Shown here one piece after another: positions 36,598 to 48,486 of a DNA stretch of 64,000 nt. Numbering within the stretch: the first letter of the stretch is position 1; the number at the start of each line of letters is the position of its first letter. Both the position numbers and the translations under genes were made by a program. Location of the stretch: contig OY987271.1 in assembly GCA_963920665.1 (NCBI GenBank), positions 14,635,350-14,699,349 on the forward strand. The letters are read 5' to 3'. A model generated the notes under the pieces. The model saw only the letters and a list, made by a program, of their open reading frames with translations, was not told the origin of the DNA and did not search any database. The DNA is from Straminergon stramineum. Lineage: Eukaryota > Streptophyta > Bryopsida > Hypnales > Calliergonaceae.

Positions 36598-37059
36598 ATG
36601 CCAAAGGGTTCTCGTAGGAAGAGACGTAAGGCTGGTCTTCTTTTTTCTAGTAAGAAGCAATTAGAGAAATCAAAGATGTTTAAATGCTTGCAGAAGGTCA
36701 ATGGCACTAAGATTAGTAGCATTGTTCAGACCTTGTCCTATGAAGATCTTGGAGTTGAAGTTGGGCATTTTCAGTGTGGGGATAGTTTGACACAAAATAG
36801 TGAAGGAATGAATATTGCCAAGCTTGATAGTGTGGATGAAAGTGGAGAGGACTTACGTCAATCAAGCCCTCCAGAGAACAATACATCGGTAAGAAGCATA
36901 CAGTTGGTAAGTTCATCTATTTATTGTTGGAACTAGATTCATTAGATAGAGAGGAGTAAAATTGAAGGTAGGAGGTCCATAAAGCGTCCATGTAAGAGCT
37001 AAAACTGAATTTAGGGGACGTGAAACTTCTTGAAATATTTTTCAGTAAATTTTCCTTGA

Positions 37060-37155
37060 AATAGAAGAGGAATTGACATCTAAACCAAGTCGTTTCATAT
37101 GTTTTTGAGCTTTGAAGAATTAGTTATGATTTTTTGAAGTCAAAATGGTAGAAGG
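37060..37155 (+). repeat. Dispersed repeat shared with 62975-63070
   Basis: About 95 bp here (GAATTGACATCTAAACCAAG, then TCGTTTCATA ... GAATTAGTTA ... TTTTTGAAGT) match the region at 62975-63070 outside the MULEs with scattered differences. It does not overlap any exon that I call. Confidence 0.7.
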
Positions 37156-39406
37156 CTCTAAAATCGCCCCTGTCCTCAAATGTACACAATTGATACATCC
37201 ATGTAAAGATGAAAAAATCCCATGTACAGAGAGTGTACATTTGAGAGGTGGGCAATTCAAAATGCCCTAACGGAGTTCGAGCCTCCTACCTTACATGTTT
37301 TTATTTGTTAGAGGTGCATTTGACACTACACACTACATTGCGTATTCCGAAAAGAGGATTCCAACGGTATATAGCATGTAAGAAACGGAGTGTTTTTGAA
37401 TGTTTTACGTCCTAAAAACAAATTCAGCATCTTGGAATCTTCTCAGAAGATTTTTCACCCAAATCTTGCCCATGTATTTTTAGAGGATTTTGACGATTTC
37501 TGTAAAATTGTCCATGAGTCCAAAAAATTTGGAAAAAATTGAGGTGAGTTCTAAGGGTTATAATCTATATGCCCACAAAATTTGGACTTGAAATCTTCAA
37601 AATCACAAAATCTAATCAGAAGATTCCTTTGCCCTATATCTACCAATCTCTTCCTTATTTGTTTTTTTTGTTTTTTTTTGAAACCAAAGATCAACTTGCT
37701 GGTTAGCCTAGGGTTGGCTTTTTCATAGTTCTCTTTGTTTTGTGTTGTTGCGTTTTTGGGCGCATTGCTTGTTGTTGCTTCTACGATGAACTTAAGGAGT
37801 GCCGTATTGCAGCGGAAGGATGGAGAGGAGTGCGGTGAAAGCGGGAGGGGTGTCCCTGTATGCATCGAAGGCGTTGATGCTCCTCAAGCCACCGAAACTC
37901 CTCAACAGGTGCCACTTTTTAGCTTCTAGACTACTTGCTGAGGCTATACAATACCGCCTCGTTAACAAGGCTTCAATCTTGCGATGTTTCATTTCTCATT
38001 GAAATAGTACGAATTGAGGTTTAGGGTTTCAAATTTATTTTTTTTGATTGCTGCTTTGGATTCCAGAACATGACCTCGTCAACGAGGCGTCAATTTTAGG
38101 GTATTCAGGGTCTCACTTCGACATTATAATTCAAGGGTGCATGGTTCTAGTTGCTTTTTAAAATTCTTCTTGATAGCTTGCTTAGGTTGTAGAAGATGGC
38201 CTCGTCAACGAGGTCTCAATTTCTAATTGTTTTCTATCTCCCTCCAATGGTACAAGCTTAGGCTATCGGGTTCCAATTCATTTTCTTCGATTTAGCACTT
38301 GGGTTGTCTAATATGGCCTCGTCAACGAGGGCTGAATTTCCAGTTGTTTTAAGTTTCACTTAGGCCACACATGTTTAGGAGGTGTGGTTCCAATTCATTT
38401 TCTTCGATTTAGCACTTGGGCTGTCTAATATGGCCTTGTCAACAAGGGCTGAATTTTTAGTTGTTTTAAGTCTCACTTGGACCATACATGTTTGGAGGTG
38501 TGGTTCTAATTCTTTCCTTCAATTTAGTACTCCGGCTGTCCAATATGGCCTCGTTAACGAGGTCTGAATTTCCAGTTGTTTTAAGTCTCACTTGGACCAT
38601 ATATGTTTGGGAGTGTGCTTCCAATTCATTTTCTTCAATTTAGCGCTTGGGCTGTCCAATATGGCCTCGTTAACGAGGTCTGAATTTCCGGTTGTTTTAA
38701 GTCTCACTTGGACCATACATGCTTGGAGGTGTGCTTCCAATTCATTTTCTTCAATTTAGCGCTTGGGCTATCCAATATGGCCTCGTTAACGAGGTCTGAA
38801 TTTCTGGTTGTTTTAAGTCTCACTTGGACCATACATGCTTGGAGGTGTGCTTCCAATTCATTTTCTTCAATTTAGCGCTTGGGCTGTCCAATATGGCCTC
38901 GTTAACGAGGTCTGAATTTCCGATGGTTTTAAGTCTCATTTGGATCATACATGCTTGGAGGTGTACTTCCAATTCATTTTCTTCAATTTAGCGCTTGGGC
39001 TATCCAATATGGCCTCGTTAATGAGGGCTGAATTTCCGGTTGTTTTAAGTCTCACTTGGACCATATATGTTTGGAGGTGTGCTTCCAATTCATTTTCTTC
39101 AATTTAGCACTTGGGCTGTCCAATATGGCCTCGTTAACGAGTGTGGCAGCATGAAATTCTAATTTTTTTGGTTTTATTTAGTAATACTAACCGGATAGCT
39201 AGATAAGGATATCCGGATTTGGTTAAGAAACCAGAAGGAGCGGAAATAGAAGTGGAGAATGGGTTAGCAACAAGATTTGCTCCATCCCGTTTCCAGAGAA
39301 TAAACGGATAAAAGCGGATGTCGGACCGGATAAGTGACGGACCAGATATCTTAGACGAACCGGATCCGGATTAGGTCGTGCTGAGGTGGCAATAGGGGCC
39401 AGCCAG

Positions 39407-39413
39407 TATAAAG
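39407..39413 (+). promoter_or_regulatory. TATA box upstream of the element A gene
   Basis: TATAAAG in CCAGTATAAAGGGGCTAG, 247 bp before the ATG at 39660. The same site is seen in inverted orientation in the other full copies (near 58675-58680 and, altered, near 30425-30432). Confidence 0.55.
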
Positions 39414-39659
39414 GGGCTAGCCTGGCCAGTTGCACCCCTTTTCACTTTTTCATTTTCCAGCACTCCTCGTGTCTGTTAGTTTAGGCGTTCCATGTCAGGT
39501 ACTATGGCAAGTGTCTTTTGCGACTGTTCTAGTGTCCGCTACAGTGTTGATTTGATTTCCGGTTGAGATCGGAGAGTGAAGGAAAGGAACGGGACGTGCG
39601 GCTAGGAGAGCGACAGTAAGGCAAGATCGGAAAGGGTTCCCAACAGCTCGTGCGCGATC

Positions 39660-41312
39660 ATGCCGTAGCTCAAAAGGACTAGAGGTCAGGCTAGCTCGTC
39701 GTCAGAGGTCAAACTTCGGAAAGTAGTTCCGGTTATCCCACTGTCAAAGGATACTCGCGCAGAACTCATGGACAACTTGAACTCCATGGGTTGTATAGGG
39801 TTTGCAACCAAACCCTGGGGTTTCAAGGAGGAAGTCTTCGTCTGGGAACTCTCGGGGAAAGTGTCTAACGAGTTTGACAATACGCTGAGAGCGGGTCCGC
39901 CTCTCTGGACGGAAGAAGTCTGGAGGTTAGTGTACAGCTTCCGGCCAGGAGGATTCGGGATGGCCAACCGGAAGGACGACTTCGTTCGGGGCAAGTTCGA
40001 GGGATCGGTCAACCCGAAGGACGGATACGCCATCGAGGACTGTAAGGACGAGCGGAACCGCCGACTCCTGCAGTTCATCATTCCGATCCTCCATCCGGAG
40101 AAGCCAACAAGGGTAACTATTACCCTTGTGAATACTATTTTCGGGGCCTTGAGAGGGGACCAGAAAGTCGACTGGGCCCGAATCGTTTCCGATCTGGTGC
40201 TCCAGTTAGTCAGTAGAATCGGAAAGAGTAGGGCAACTCCAATCAATCCCTACTTGATGCACCTCTATCAGTCAAATCAACTCCTGAACGACAGAGAGGA
40301 CGAGGTGTATAAGAATCAGGAAGTAGTTCTCAGATATGGGGAATCAAGTTTGGATCGGGAGAGCGAATCCGGTTCTGAACCGGGGGAGGATTCAGAGTTA
40401 GAAGACGAGGAGGCCCCAGTACCGCCGGTCAAGCGCCACAAGACTACCTCCTCGAACAAACGAGGGACGCCACCTGGGCCCAACATTCCCACTCCGGAAG
40501 GGAAACCAGAAGAGGAGAAGGCAGTGGATCTTGAGGACCCGTTCCCACCTCTGGTGAAGGTCCTCTGTGACATCCGGATGGACTGGGAAAGGAAGAAGAG
40601 GATATTAGTAGCCATCGGGCAGTTGGTGGGAGCAGCACCCGACCGGGAGCTACCGAAAAAGGTGGCGGCCTGTATTTTTGATCCGGTCGAGTCCCGGAAG
40701 TAGGAAGCAGAGATCCGCCGGTTACAAGAGGAGGTGGATCGGATGAAGACGGAGATCCTGGTGCACCAGGAGAACTTTGCCACCACCAAATCGATTGCAG
40801 AGGATGCTCGGCAGATGATGGAGCAAGTGAAGGCCACGTTCGGGGAGACCGGAACGGCCCTCACCAAGGCCAAATTATTTGACGAGCGGATGCACGAGGA
40901 GAAGAAGCTATCCGGTACCCGGATGGTGCGGATCCTCAACAACTTTGCCGAGCAAGTAGAAGCGGCAATGCAAGAGGCACGAAAGGCAGCGGACCGGATG
41001 GAGGAGAGTATCCAGATACTATCGGGAGCAACCTGCTCTCACGGTATCCGACTCTCAGATATCTCCCTCCCGGATTCGTTCTCGAAAGTGACAGTTGGAG
41101 AGGGGAAGGATACGACCCCGAAGTCCAAGAAAACGACCCAGGTCGGCACGCCTGGAACCGCCATCGACTTGGACTCACCGCCCGCGTCCACAGAAGGCAA
41201 TCTAGTTCCTCAACCTCAGGAGATCGATAGGAGTCGGAACCTCAACGAGGTTTTTGAGCAGATGGACCCGGGAGCGGACAGCGCAACCATCGGATCGCGG
41301 ATAGGGACTTAG
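39660..41312 (+). pseudogene. Element A protein, copy 2
   Basis: The frame runs 551 codons from ATG 39660 to TAG 41310-41312 with two internal stops: TAG 39666-39668 (CAG in the copy at 58420) and TAG 40701-40703 (CAG in the copy at 29123-29125). It is the best preserved A gene and keeps the CGA codon (40461) that is TGA in two other copies. Conserved N-terminal blocks include KVSNEFDNTL, YSFRPGGFGMANRKDDF, KFEGSVNPKDGYAIED and VTITLVNTIFGALRG. Then come an acidic Ser/Glu-rich stretch (about 205-225), a basic patch (KRHKTTSSNKR) and a C-terminal helical, coiled-coil-like region. A Gag-like structural role is possible; nothing indicates an enzyme. Confidence 0.65.
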
Positions 41313-41452
41313 GATGTGCAGAGTAGGTAGAATAGGAACGGATACGGAACCTATTCCGGTCCAAGTGGGGAGTAGGTAGGATCAGAAAGTCTGACCGAGA
41401 TGGCGGCGGAACTTTCGTGAGTTTTCCCGCCCATTTGTAACTTTTTGAAATG

Positions 41453-41459
41453 TATATAG
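41453..41459 (+). promoter_or_regulatory. Second TATA box near the 3' end of element A
   Basis: TATATAG in AATGTATATAGTCAGCGCCC, conserved in inverted orientation near 28367-28373 and 56626-56632. It lies about 140 bp after the stop of the A gene and about 1 kb before the element end. In an LTR reading this would be the U3 promoter, with the gene inside U3. Confidence 0.5.
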
Positions 41460-44400
41460 TCAGCGCCCGCGAGGGACGTTGGGAGTCTTCTTTTTGCAAT
41501 TTTTGTTGTACCTTTGTATGCGCTCTCTTGTTGTGTGTGTCTCCCAAGCTTGGCAGGTTTGCATGATGTGGAGTTAGGAAGGTGTAAGGCAAAGTTGTGG
41601 TTAGATTTCTCCCCTTAGTGCGATAGTTTCCGATCCTTAGTGTGTGTGCAAGTTGTGTAAGAGTTGGGAGTGTATTTCAGTGCCTCAGCAAGATCTAGGG
41701 TTTTGAAGTTCCGGGTGAGATAGCCGCTGTTAGGCTATGCGGATAGGGAGGGTATCCTTAGTCGCGTTAGAACTCCTGGACAGGTAGTCCGGTCAAGTGT
41801 CCGACCTTGTAAGAGGTCTCATCACCACAGATTGGTAAACGGAATGATCCTTGGTACTGTTGGAAAGGACGAGTACACTTGTAGCCACCTAGCTTCGCAC
41901 GGGTGAGGGCTAGCATTGAGGTCGTTGTAGCAAGAATGGATCGTACAAGGGATCTCTGTGTGACCTGCATTCCGGATTGCTGTTGGGAGTGTTGTGAGGG
42001 ATCAAACCGGATTCGAGTTAGTTAGGAGAGGAAGGGAGAGAATAGTGGGTCTTCAACCACTATAATCCGTAGAAGGAGTGGTGGGCCTACCACTCAGAAA
42101 CCTAAGCGGCGAACCCTTTGATGGTCCAATAGAGGCAAAACTAAATCGGAAGAGTGTTGAGGAGGTACGGGAACCAGTCGGAGCGGATTGGTTCAAAGTA
42201 GTACCAGGACCGAAATTGTTTAGGTCCTAGAGATTGGGAGAATTGGTTTTAACGGAGGATTTCTGAATCGGGTAGGAAGTAATCCGGTCCTGATCCTCTG
42301 GGTGGTTGTTTGTTTCCGGTTTTAGATCTAGGACCGGAAGGAAGTTTTAGAAGGTGAAAGCGCTTACTCGCCCAAACCAAGTAAATACTTCACAGAATCT
42401 GGTGGGTTCGATCTTTAGAGTCACTTCGTTATGCTCTAGAGTGATTTTTGTGAGCATAACTGGGAATTTACTTATCCTCTGCTGCGACAACGAGGTCTGA
42501 ATTTCCGGTTGTTTTAAGTCTCACTTGGACCATGTATGTTTGGAAGTGTGCTTCCAATTCATTGTCTTCAATTTAGCGCTTGGGCTGTCCAATATGGCCT
42601 TGTTAACAAGGTCTAAATTTCCGGTGGTTTTAAGTCTCACTTGGACCATATATGTTTGGAGGTGTGGTTCCAATTCATTTTCTTCAATTTAGCACTTGGG
42701 CTGTCTAATATGGCCTCGTTAACGAGGTCTAAATTTCCGATGGTTTTAAGTCTCACTTGGACCATACATGCTTGGAGGTGTGGTTCTAATTCCTTCCTTC
42801 AATTTAGTACTTCGGCTGTAGAAGATGGCCTCGTCAACGAGGTCTAAATTTCTGTTTGTTTTAAGTGTCACTCAGACCATAAATGTTTAGGAGGTGTGCT
42901 TCCAATTTTTGTTTCAAATGTTGCTTTAGACTATAGAATATGGCCTCGTCAACGAGGTCTCAATTTCTGATTGTTTTAAATCTCACTTGGACAATGCATG
43001 CCTATGTTCTATGTTTATATTCTTGTTTCAATTGCTAGTTTAGGCTATAGAATATGGTGTCATTAACGAGGCCTCAATTTTCAATTCATTTGGGTCTCAC
43101 TTAGACGGTTCCTGTTTATGGTGTATGGTTCCAATTCTTGTTTCGATTGTTGGTTTAAGCTATAGAATATGGCCTTGTTAATAAGGTCTCAATTTCTGAT
43201 TCTTTTGTATTTCACTTGGACAATACAAGCTTAGTATGCATGTTTTCTAATTTTTCTAAAACAGGGCTTCATGGATGTCGATGGAGGGCTTACACAAGTA
43301 GACTTGCTAGAGCTCAACATCAATGATGAATCTGAGATTGCCATTACTATTCCTCAGGTTTGATACATTTTCAATTCTCTTTGGATTTATGTCACATCAA
43401 CCATTCTTGTATCATAGTTGTCATTCAATTTGCTTTGTTTTTCCATGACTTCATAGTATTAACTACAATTTATTTTCAATATACCATTCATTGTAGGTTG
43501 AGAATACTGTTGGAAGTAAAAGTGCTACTCAAGCTTTTGAAGGGCGAACGGTAGAAGAGGTGGAACACGATGTACAACATGGTCAAAAGCTTGACTCCAA
43601 CGCTGTCATCAATAGTATGCTATTCAATGGTGGTGGGACAGGATCCCGATTTGATATTCCTTTGTGTAGGATGATTGGGCTTCCATTGGTACGTCTTCTC
43701 CTTCAAAGTCAAGTCAAACGATTGGAGGCTGAGTTTGTACATGGATATCGACAAGGGGATCGTGTGCTTTATGTGTCTACAACGAATGACAAGGGACTTT
43801 GTAAGTTAGTGACCCCCGAGATCGTGGAGACATGGGATGAACACTGGATACAAGAGAATGACCAATTTGAGTGTTGGTTAAAGTCTCAGCCATCCATCTC
43901 ACATTTGTCAAACCATATGTTTTTTGTATGGGATAGCAATCATAGATTGGCAACTTGGTATGCTTACATACACAAGATGCATCGTCATGATCGCAAGTGG
44001 CATTTGCTCGTTGATTGTATGCTTCTGGTGTCAGAAGGTCACACATGCATTCTATTGGAGGCTATGAATGACATCAATTGGTGAATTTCAATTTGTGGTA
44101 AAATAAGTTCTTCTTTACTTTACCACTTCTTGGAATGTCTTGCAATATTCCATGTCTTCAAATTCATTCATCTTACATTCTACTTCCATTGGTATTTGAA
44201 GGTCTACAGAGCATTCCCATGTCAAGAGCAATTTGGTTCAACAATTGCATAGGATGAGTACTTATGGCAATTTGAAACTAGAAGAGTTCAAGGGTCTTCT
44301 AAGCAATGAGGATTACAAGAAATGCTAGAATAGAAAACTGCCAGGTGCTTGGTATCCATTGACATCAAACGTCTTCATACAATTCCTTCATCGAATGAGT

Positions 44401-47400
44401 GTCTCATGTTTGTTTAATTTATTCATTCATTTTTGATAATTTGTAGAATTCTTTTTGTATTGATTTTAAATTTTTATTTCTTGTGTGCAGCAAGAGATCG
44501 CTATTATTTTAGATGCGGCAGTGCAAACATATTATAAGAAGACACAGGTGCAAGATCGTACTCCAAAGGGAGTTCATGATGCCATGATTCAAGCTTCCAC
44601 TGCAGCTATCAAGGGATTTCAAACAGAGTTTGATAAGCAGTCTGCTATTGCAAATCCAAAAAATGGCATTGGATTTCTAGAAGAGGTATATATTTTTGTT
44701 TGTTTGTTTGCTTACTTCCTTGTAAATGAATGACTTGTATGATTACTTTAGTGTTGGTTTTGACTATAATTTTGTCCTTTGAAATTTCAGATTAACTTGC
44801 ATTATAGTGCCATTGAGAAGCCCGAGATGTCATTGGAGAAACTTCAAAGGATATCTACATGTGTAGTTCAGTCAAACCATAAGGTTCGTTGGCTCAAGTG
44901 GTGGAACTCTAGTGAGACCTCTAGAGAGGGATTCCGATTTCCCTCCCTTGGTTTCAACACATTGATCTTAGAGACTTGGCTCTCTAAGGCTGCTTTTTGG
45001 GCTGAGGTATGTTATCAACCTTCTCTTTCAATACTTTCATTTTCTGAGCTTATAAATATTTTGATTCTTATCCCATTGTTGTACCATGATATACTATGCC
45101 TTAACAATGTCTTCATACTTATATTTCTTGATTTTTTTGTAGTTGGAAGAGGTAGCCATAGCTGAATTTACAAGCATCACCAAGTCTGAGAATATTGTGG
45201 TTCAGTGGAGTGCCAATGATGAGTTGGACATGATTGGTCCTTACGTACTGACATGGCGCATTGTCTTATGGGATCATGCTTTTTGGTGGCTTTTCAAGAA
45301 GGACTCTTCATATTCAAGGTCTACACCTTTCAAAGAGCAAGAGGGTACAGATGTTGATGTGAAGAGGATTCTATATAGGTATATCTTTTACTTTAGTTAC
45401 ATTTATTTTTGTATATTTGAGTTGCTTTACAAATCCATAGAATAATCTCATTTGTATCTCTCTTATTGCAATAACCAAACTTATTTTATGATTGCAGATA
45501 TTTCAAACGAGAGTTGATTCATAAAGGTGGGATTGAGAGGAAATTCATGCCCAAGCTTTTTAGGGGATGGCTTGACACGTCTTTAAAAGGTTGCATGTTC
45601 ACTTTGACACAACAATGGGGGTTTTCTGACCAAGAACTTCAAGCTTGTCCTTGGTACCTGGAGTGTCCAAGGATTTTTGCCCCAGCACTTGAAAGACTTG
45701 AGAAGGAAGCTACTAAAGACCATCCCAAAACAACCACATAGGATGAGTCTTTAGATGAAGAAGAGGAGGTTGAAGAGGTTGCACCAGTGAAGAAGGGGCG
45801 CAAGCTAAAGGAGAAGAAGACTATGAAGAAGATGGTGAAAGAGACTACAAAGAAGGACAACACCCCCTCTTCATTTGTGCCAGCATCTGCTCTTGCACTT
45901 CCTACTTCTCTTGTGCCTCCTACTTTTGAAGTGATTGATACAACTTGCTCCCATTGCCCTCCAACTCTTATGTCCATTACAACAAATGTTTTTGCTTCAT
46001 CAAAGTACATTGCCAGGTCAGTAGTTCAACCTGATAGACATGGTATTGAGCCTGAGGCTCTAATTCTACCATCATCGATTTCTGCAATGCTCAGTGTCAA
46101 AGAGAAGATAGGAGACAATGCATCAGCATGGGATGAAATGCTTCATTTTGCAAAAAAGGTAAGATCTATACTTGTTAGCCTTCTTCTAATTCTTTCATTT
46201 CACTTTTATATTAAATTATAAGCATGGCATTGCGGATCATTCATACATCTAAAAGTGTGCATTTTTTAATGTCAGGTTGGAAGAGAGCCAGTGCGAACTC
46301 TTGGAGGCAACGTTAACCCTGGTCCATGTTTTGATTTGATTGTTGCTGATATCCCGGATGGACTACCAGTGTCCAACATCTCAGTTCCACCTTCTCATGT
46401 TCCTATTTGGAATGTGTTGAATCAAGAAGAGGTTATTGAACCCATCTTTGAGTTTGCTTCGGAATATGTTCATGATAATGGAGCAATTTTGTTGTTCCAC
46501 CCAGAGAATGGAAAGGTGAAAGAATTTACACTTGAGCATGCCGATACGTATGGCTTTCATCTACTTGACTCTTGGATGGGCGTGAATGAATTGAAGCTTT
46601 CTAGTTACAAAAAATGCAAACGTTGGGTAAGCTTCTTTGAAATTTCCTTCATTTATAATTTTTAGATGCTTGAACCCATTTGTAGTAAATTTGTATTTGT
46701 CAAATATTAATTGTCATACTTGTTCATATTTGGCAATCGCAGCGCTTTCAGATCCTTCTTTTTGTAAGAAGAAAATGGGAGGAAACATCGGTGGTATCTA
46801 AATTCTCTATCTATGTTAATCAACAATTAAACAATGTAGGGACAAACCTTGAAGAAGTGGATCTACTCCACAACTTCACCTCTTTACAGACTCAAATCAT
46901 GAATGGTACAGTTCCGTGGAGAGGTGCCCATGAGAAGGATCCTCTATTTGTACAGCTACTGATTGAGGCATTTTCAAAACCTAGTGATGTGGTACTGGAT
47001 TGTTATGCATCTACAGGTACCTTTCATTAGACAATTATCATTATTTTAACCATATTTTTACTACATTGTGTGTAATATATTTGCTCTAACTAATGATGTT
47101 GCATTCAATGAATAGGGGCCTCTATCCATGCATGCCACAATATTCGACGTCATTTGGTGGCCTTGGAGAGCAATAGTGAGATTTTCAAAGCTATCCTTCA
47201 ACCTTTGAATACACCTCTTTCTACTGCCACCATCCAAACCAAGCGCCCTCTATCTATAGTGGTGGATGATTGTGATGACGATGACATTGTAAAGCCTTCT
47301 GCAAGGCTGCGGAAGAGACGTTGCTGTAAGTAAGTTGGTTGTTGTTCTTATTCATGTCTTCATTTTCTTTTTTTGTGCAATATCTCAAAAGTTCTTTAAG

Positions 47401-48476
47401 GTTTCTAATTGTTCATTCATTGCACCTTGTAGAGGCAGTTCTCTTCAACATCTTGTGCCCTCGCCTTCTCCTAGTCTTAAGAGTTTGCCATGTTACATCC
47501 AAACTCTAGCGACAGCTATGGTAGAGGCTCCATCACCTATTTCTGTTGTCAAACATCGTTCATACAATGTTGTTGTCAAGAAGTTTTTAGACCTTGAAGT
47601 AGATGTCGAGACACCAGGGGTTACATGTAGTGATAGTAGTGAAGCCAGTGATCATTCTTCTCCCATGTGTGGTATTGGGTCCAATTGATCTTGCTTTAAA
47701 CACTATTGTTGTTACTTGATTTTCTAATATCATGTAGTGAGACTAAAAGGGCCACTACATTCTTGCACCTTTTCCTATTCTTGAATTATTTTGCATTCTT
47801 GTCATCCTTGGTGTGTGGAAATAAAGGTCATCTTCATTCTAAAAAAAATCCAATCTAGTTGGAAGACATCTACGTTGAAAAGGTCAATTATAAGAATTTC
47901 TAAAAATAGAATCTGTTTCTTTCAATTAGCACCATGCCACTTTTCTTAAATGGAATTAAACATGTAATTAGAACTTGTAAATGTTGGTGTTAATATAGAA
48001 ATAAATTTGTAAACTTCAATAATTCTTGAAAGGAATTATAAATAATAATTATAAATAGTACCTTCCTAAAATGGTTTCATATTAGGTTATGAACATCAAA
48101 CCCTAGTTTCCAAAAAGTCATCCTAAACCTTGGATATAAAGTACTTGGTAATTTACCCTTATTTTAAACAACTGATTTTTTGGTCCTATCCAACAATCAT
48201 CCAAATTCCTTTCATCCAATGGCATGAACAATAAATGTATTTCATCCAAAATAGTCAACTACAAAAAAAAATCATCCAACTCCATCCATCTCCATTCATC
48301 ACCATTCATCACCATTCATCCTTTTAGAGGAATTTATAGCTATATGTTTTTACCCTAAATCACAGACATGAGCATCTTATGGTGAAAAATTAAAAGTTTT
48401 TCAAATGTTCTTCTAAAAATGCTTAATGCTCAATGCTCAATGCTCATTGCTCCCTGCTCATATTTTAGCAACCCTA

Positions 48477-48486
48477 CCTCTCAGAG
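48477..48486 (+). repeat. Target-site duplication of MULE-1, right copy
   Basis: CCTCTCAGAG, identical to 31464-31473. Confidence 0.9.

Larger units (their letters stand above)
39142..42489 (+). mobile_element. Element A, copy 2 (full length, TSD ACGAG)
   Basis: A 3,348-bp unit starts TGTGGCAGCA and ends TGCTGCGACA, imperfect 10-bp inverted ends with TG...CA. It is flanked by ACGAG at 39137-39141 and 42490-42494, a perfect 5-bp target duplication, and it interrupts one palindromic repeat unit of the MULE-1 intron. No primer binding site, polypurine tract or internal LTR pair is seen. A TATAAAG at 39407-39413 precedes the ORF and a TATATAG at 41453-41459 follows it. The end structure and 5-bp duplication are typical of LTR retrotransposons, so the unit may be a solo LTR with an internal gene, or a non-autonomous element. 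Confidence 0.85.
37940..43200 (+). repeat. Intronic array of about 115-bp units with a CCTCGTTAACGAGG palindrome
   Basis: About 17 units occur in one intron of the MULE-1 ParB/methyltransferase-like gene (excluding the A insertion at 39142-42489). Regular copies start near 38549, 38664, 38780, 38896 and 39011, a spacing of 115-116 bp. Each unit has ATGGCCTCGTTAACGAGGTC, then TTTAAGTCTCACTTGGACCA and TTCAATTTAGCGCTTGGGCT. CCTCGTTAACGAGG is a perfect 14-bp palindrome. In the copies at 38434 and 42598 both arms changed together (CCTTGT...ACAAGG), which preserves the symmetry. Outer copies are more diverged. Confidence 0.85.
36598..47688 (+). pseudogene. MULE-1 ParB-like / beta-class methyltransferase-like gene
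   Basis: Exons by GT-AG borders and conserved phase: 36598-36888, 37813-37908, 43265-43357, 43497-44080, 44202-44400, 44491-44685, 44791-45006, 45143-45378, 45498-46158, 46276-46626, 46743-47016, 47116-47325 and about 47435-47688, roughly 1,120 codons. It starts with a basic stretch (PKGSRRKRRKAG), likely nuclear. A ParB/sulfiredoxin-like segment ends in MFFVWDSNHRLATWYAYI (about residue 300), comparable to DGNHRLAA. After a long unrecognised middle and a Lys-rich linker, methyltransferase-like motifs appear in beta-class order: DLIVADIPDG in place of DPPY, then PWRGAHEKDP and VVLDCYASTG|ASIHACHNIRRHLVALE. The degenerate DPPY and Gly-rich loops argue against normal catalysis. TAG at about 44331 and 45739-45741 both fit CAG. 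The intron from 37909 to 43264 holds a palindromic repeat array and an A insertion. Confidence 0.72.
31474..48476. mobile_element. MULE-1: 17-kb Mutator-like element with two divergent genes
   Basis: Left end CAATGACGCTAGAATATGAG (31474) and right end read inverted from 48476, TAGGGTTGCTAAAATATGAG, start an inverted repeat of about 45-50 bp; the match continues as (C/G)GGGAGC, ATGAGC, TTGAGCATTGAGCA with mainly C/T and G/A differences. Flanking decamers CCTCTCAGAG are identical. Insertion into a single A copy is proven by the A sequence on both sides. Contents: a SWIM-type transposase gene leftward (36031-32262), a head-to-head gap of about 570 bp, and a ParB/methyltransferase-like gene rightward (36598-47688) with a long repeat-filled intron that is itself interrupted by an A unit. 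Ends align with those of MULE-2, so both belong to one superfamily. Confidence 0.9.

Noticed and set aside
37940..43200. CRISPR array
   Set aside because: Regular spacing near 115 bp with a palindromic core looks array-like, but the whole unit is repeated with no unique spacers, there are no cas genes, and the sequence is an intron of a plant transposon gene.
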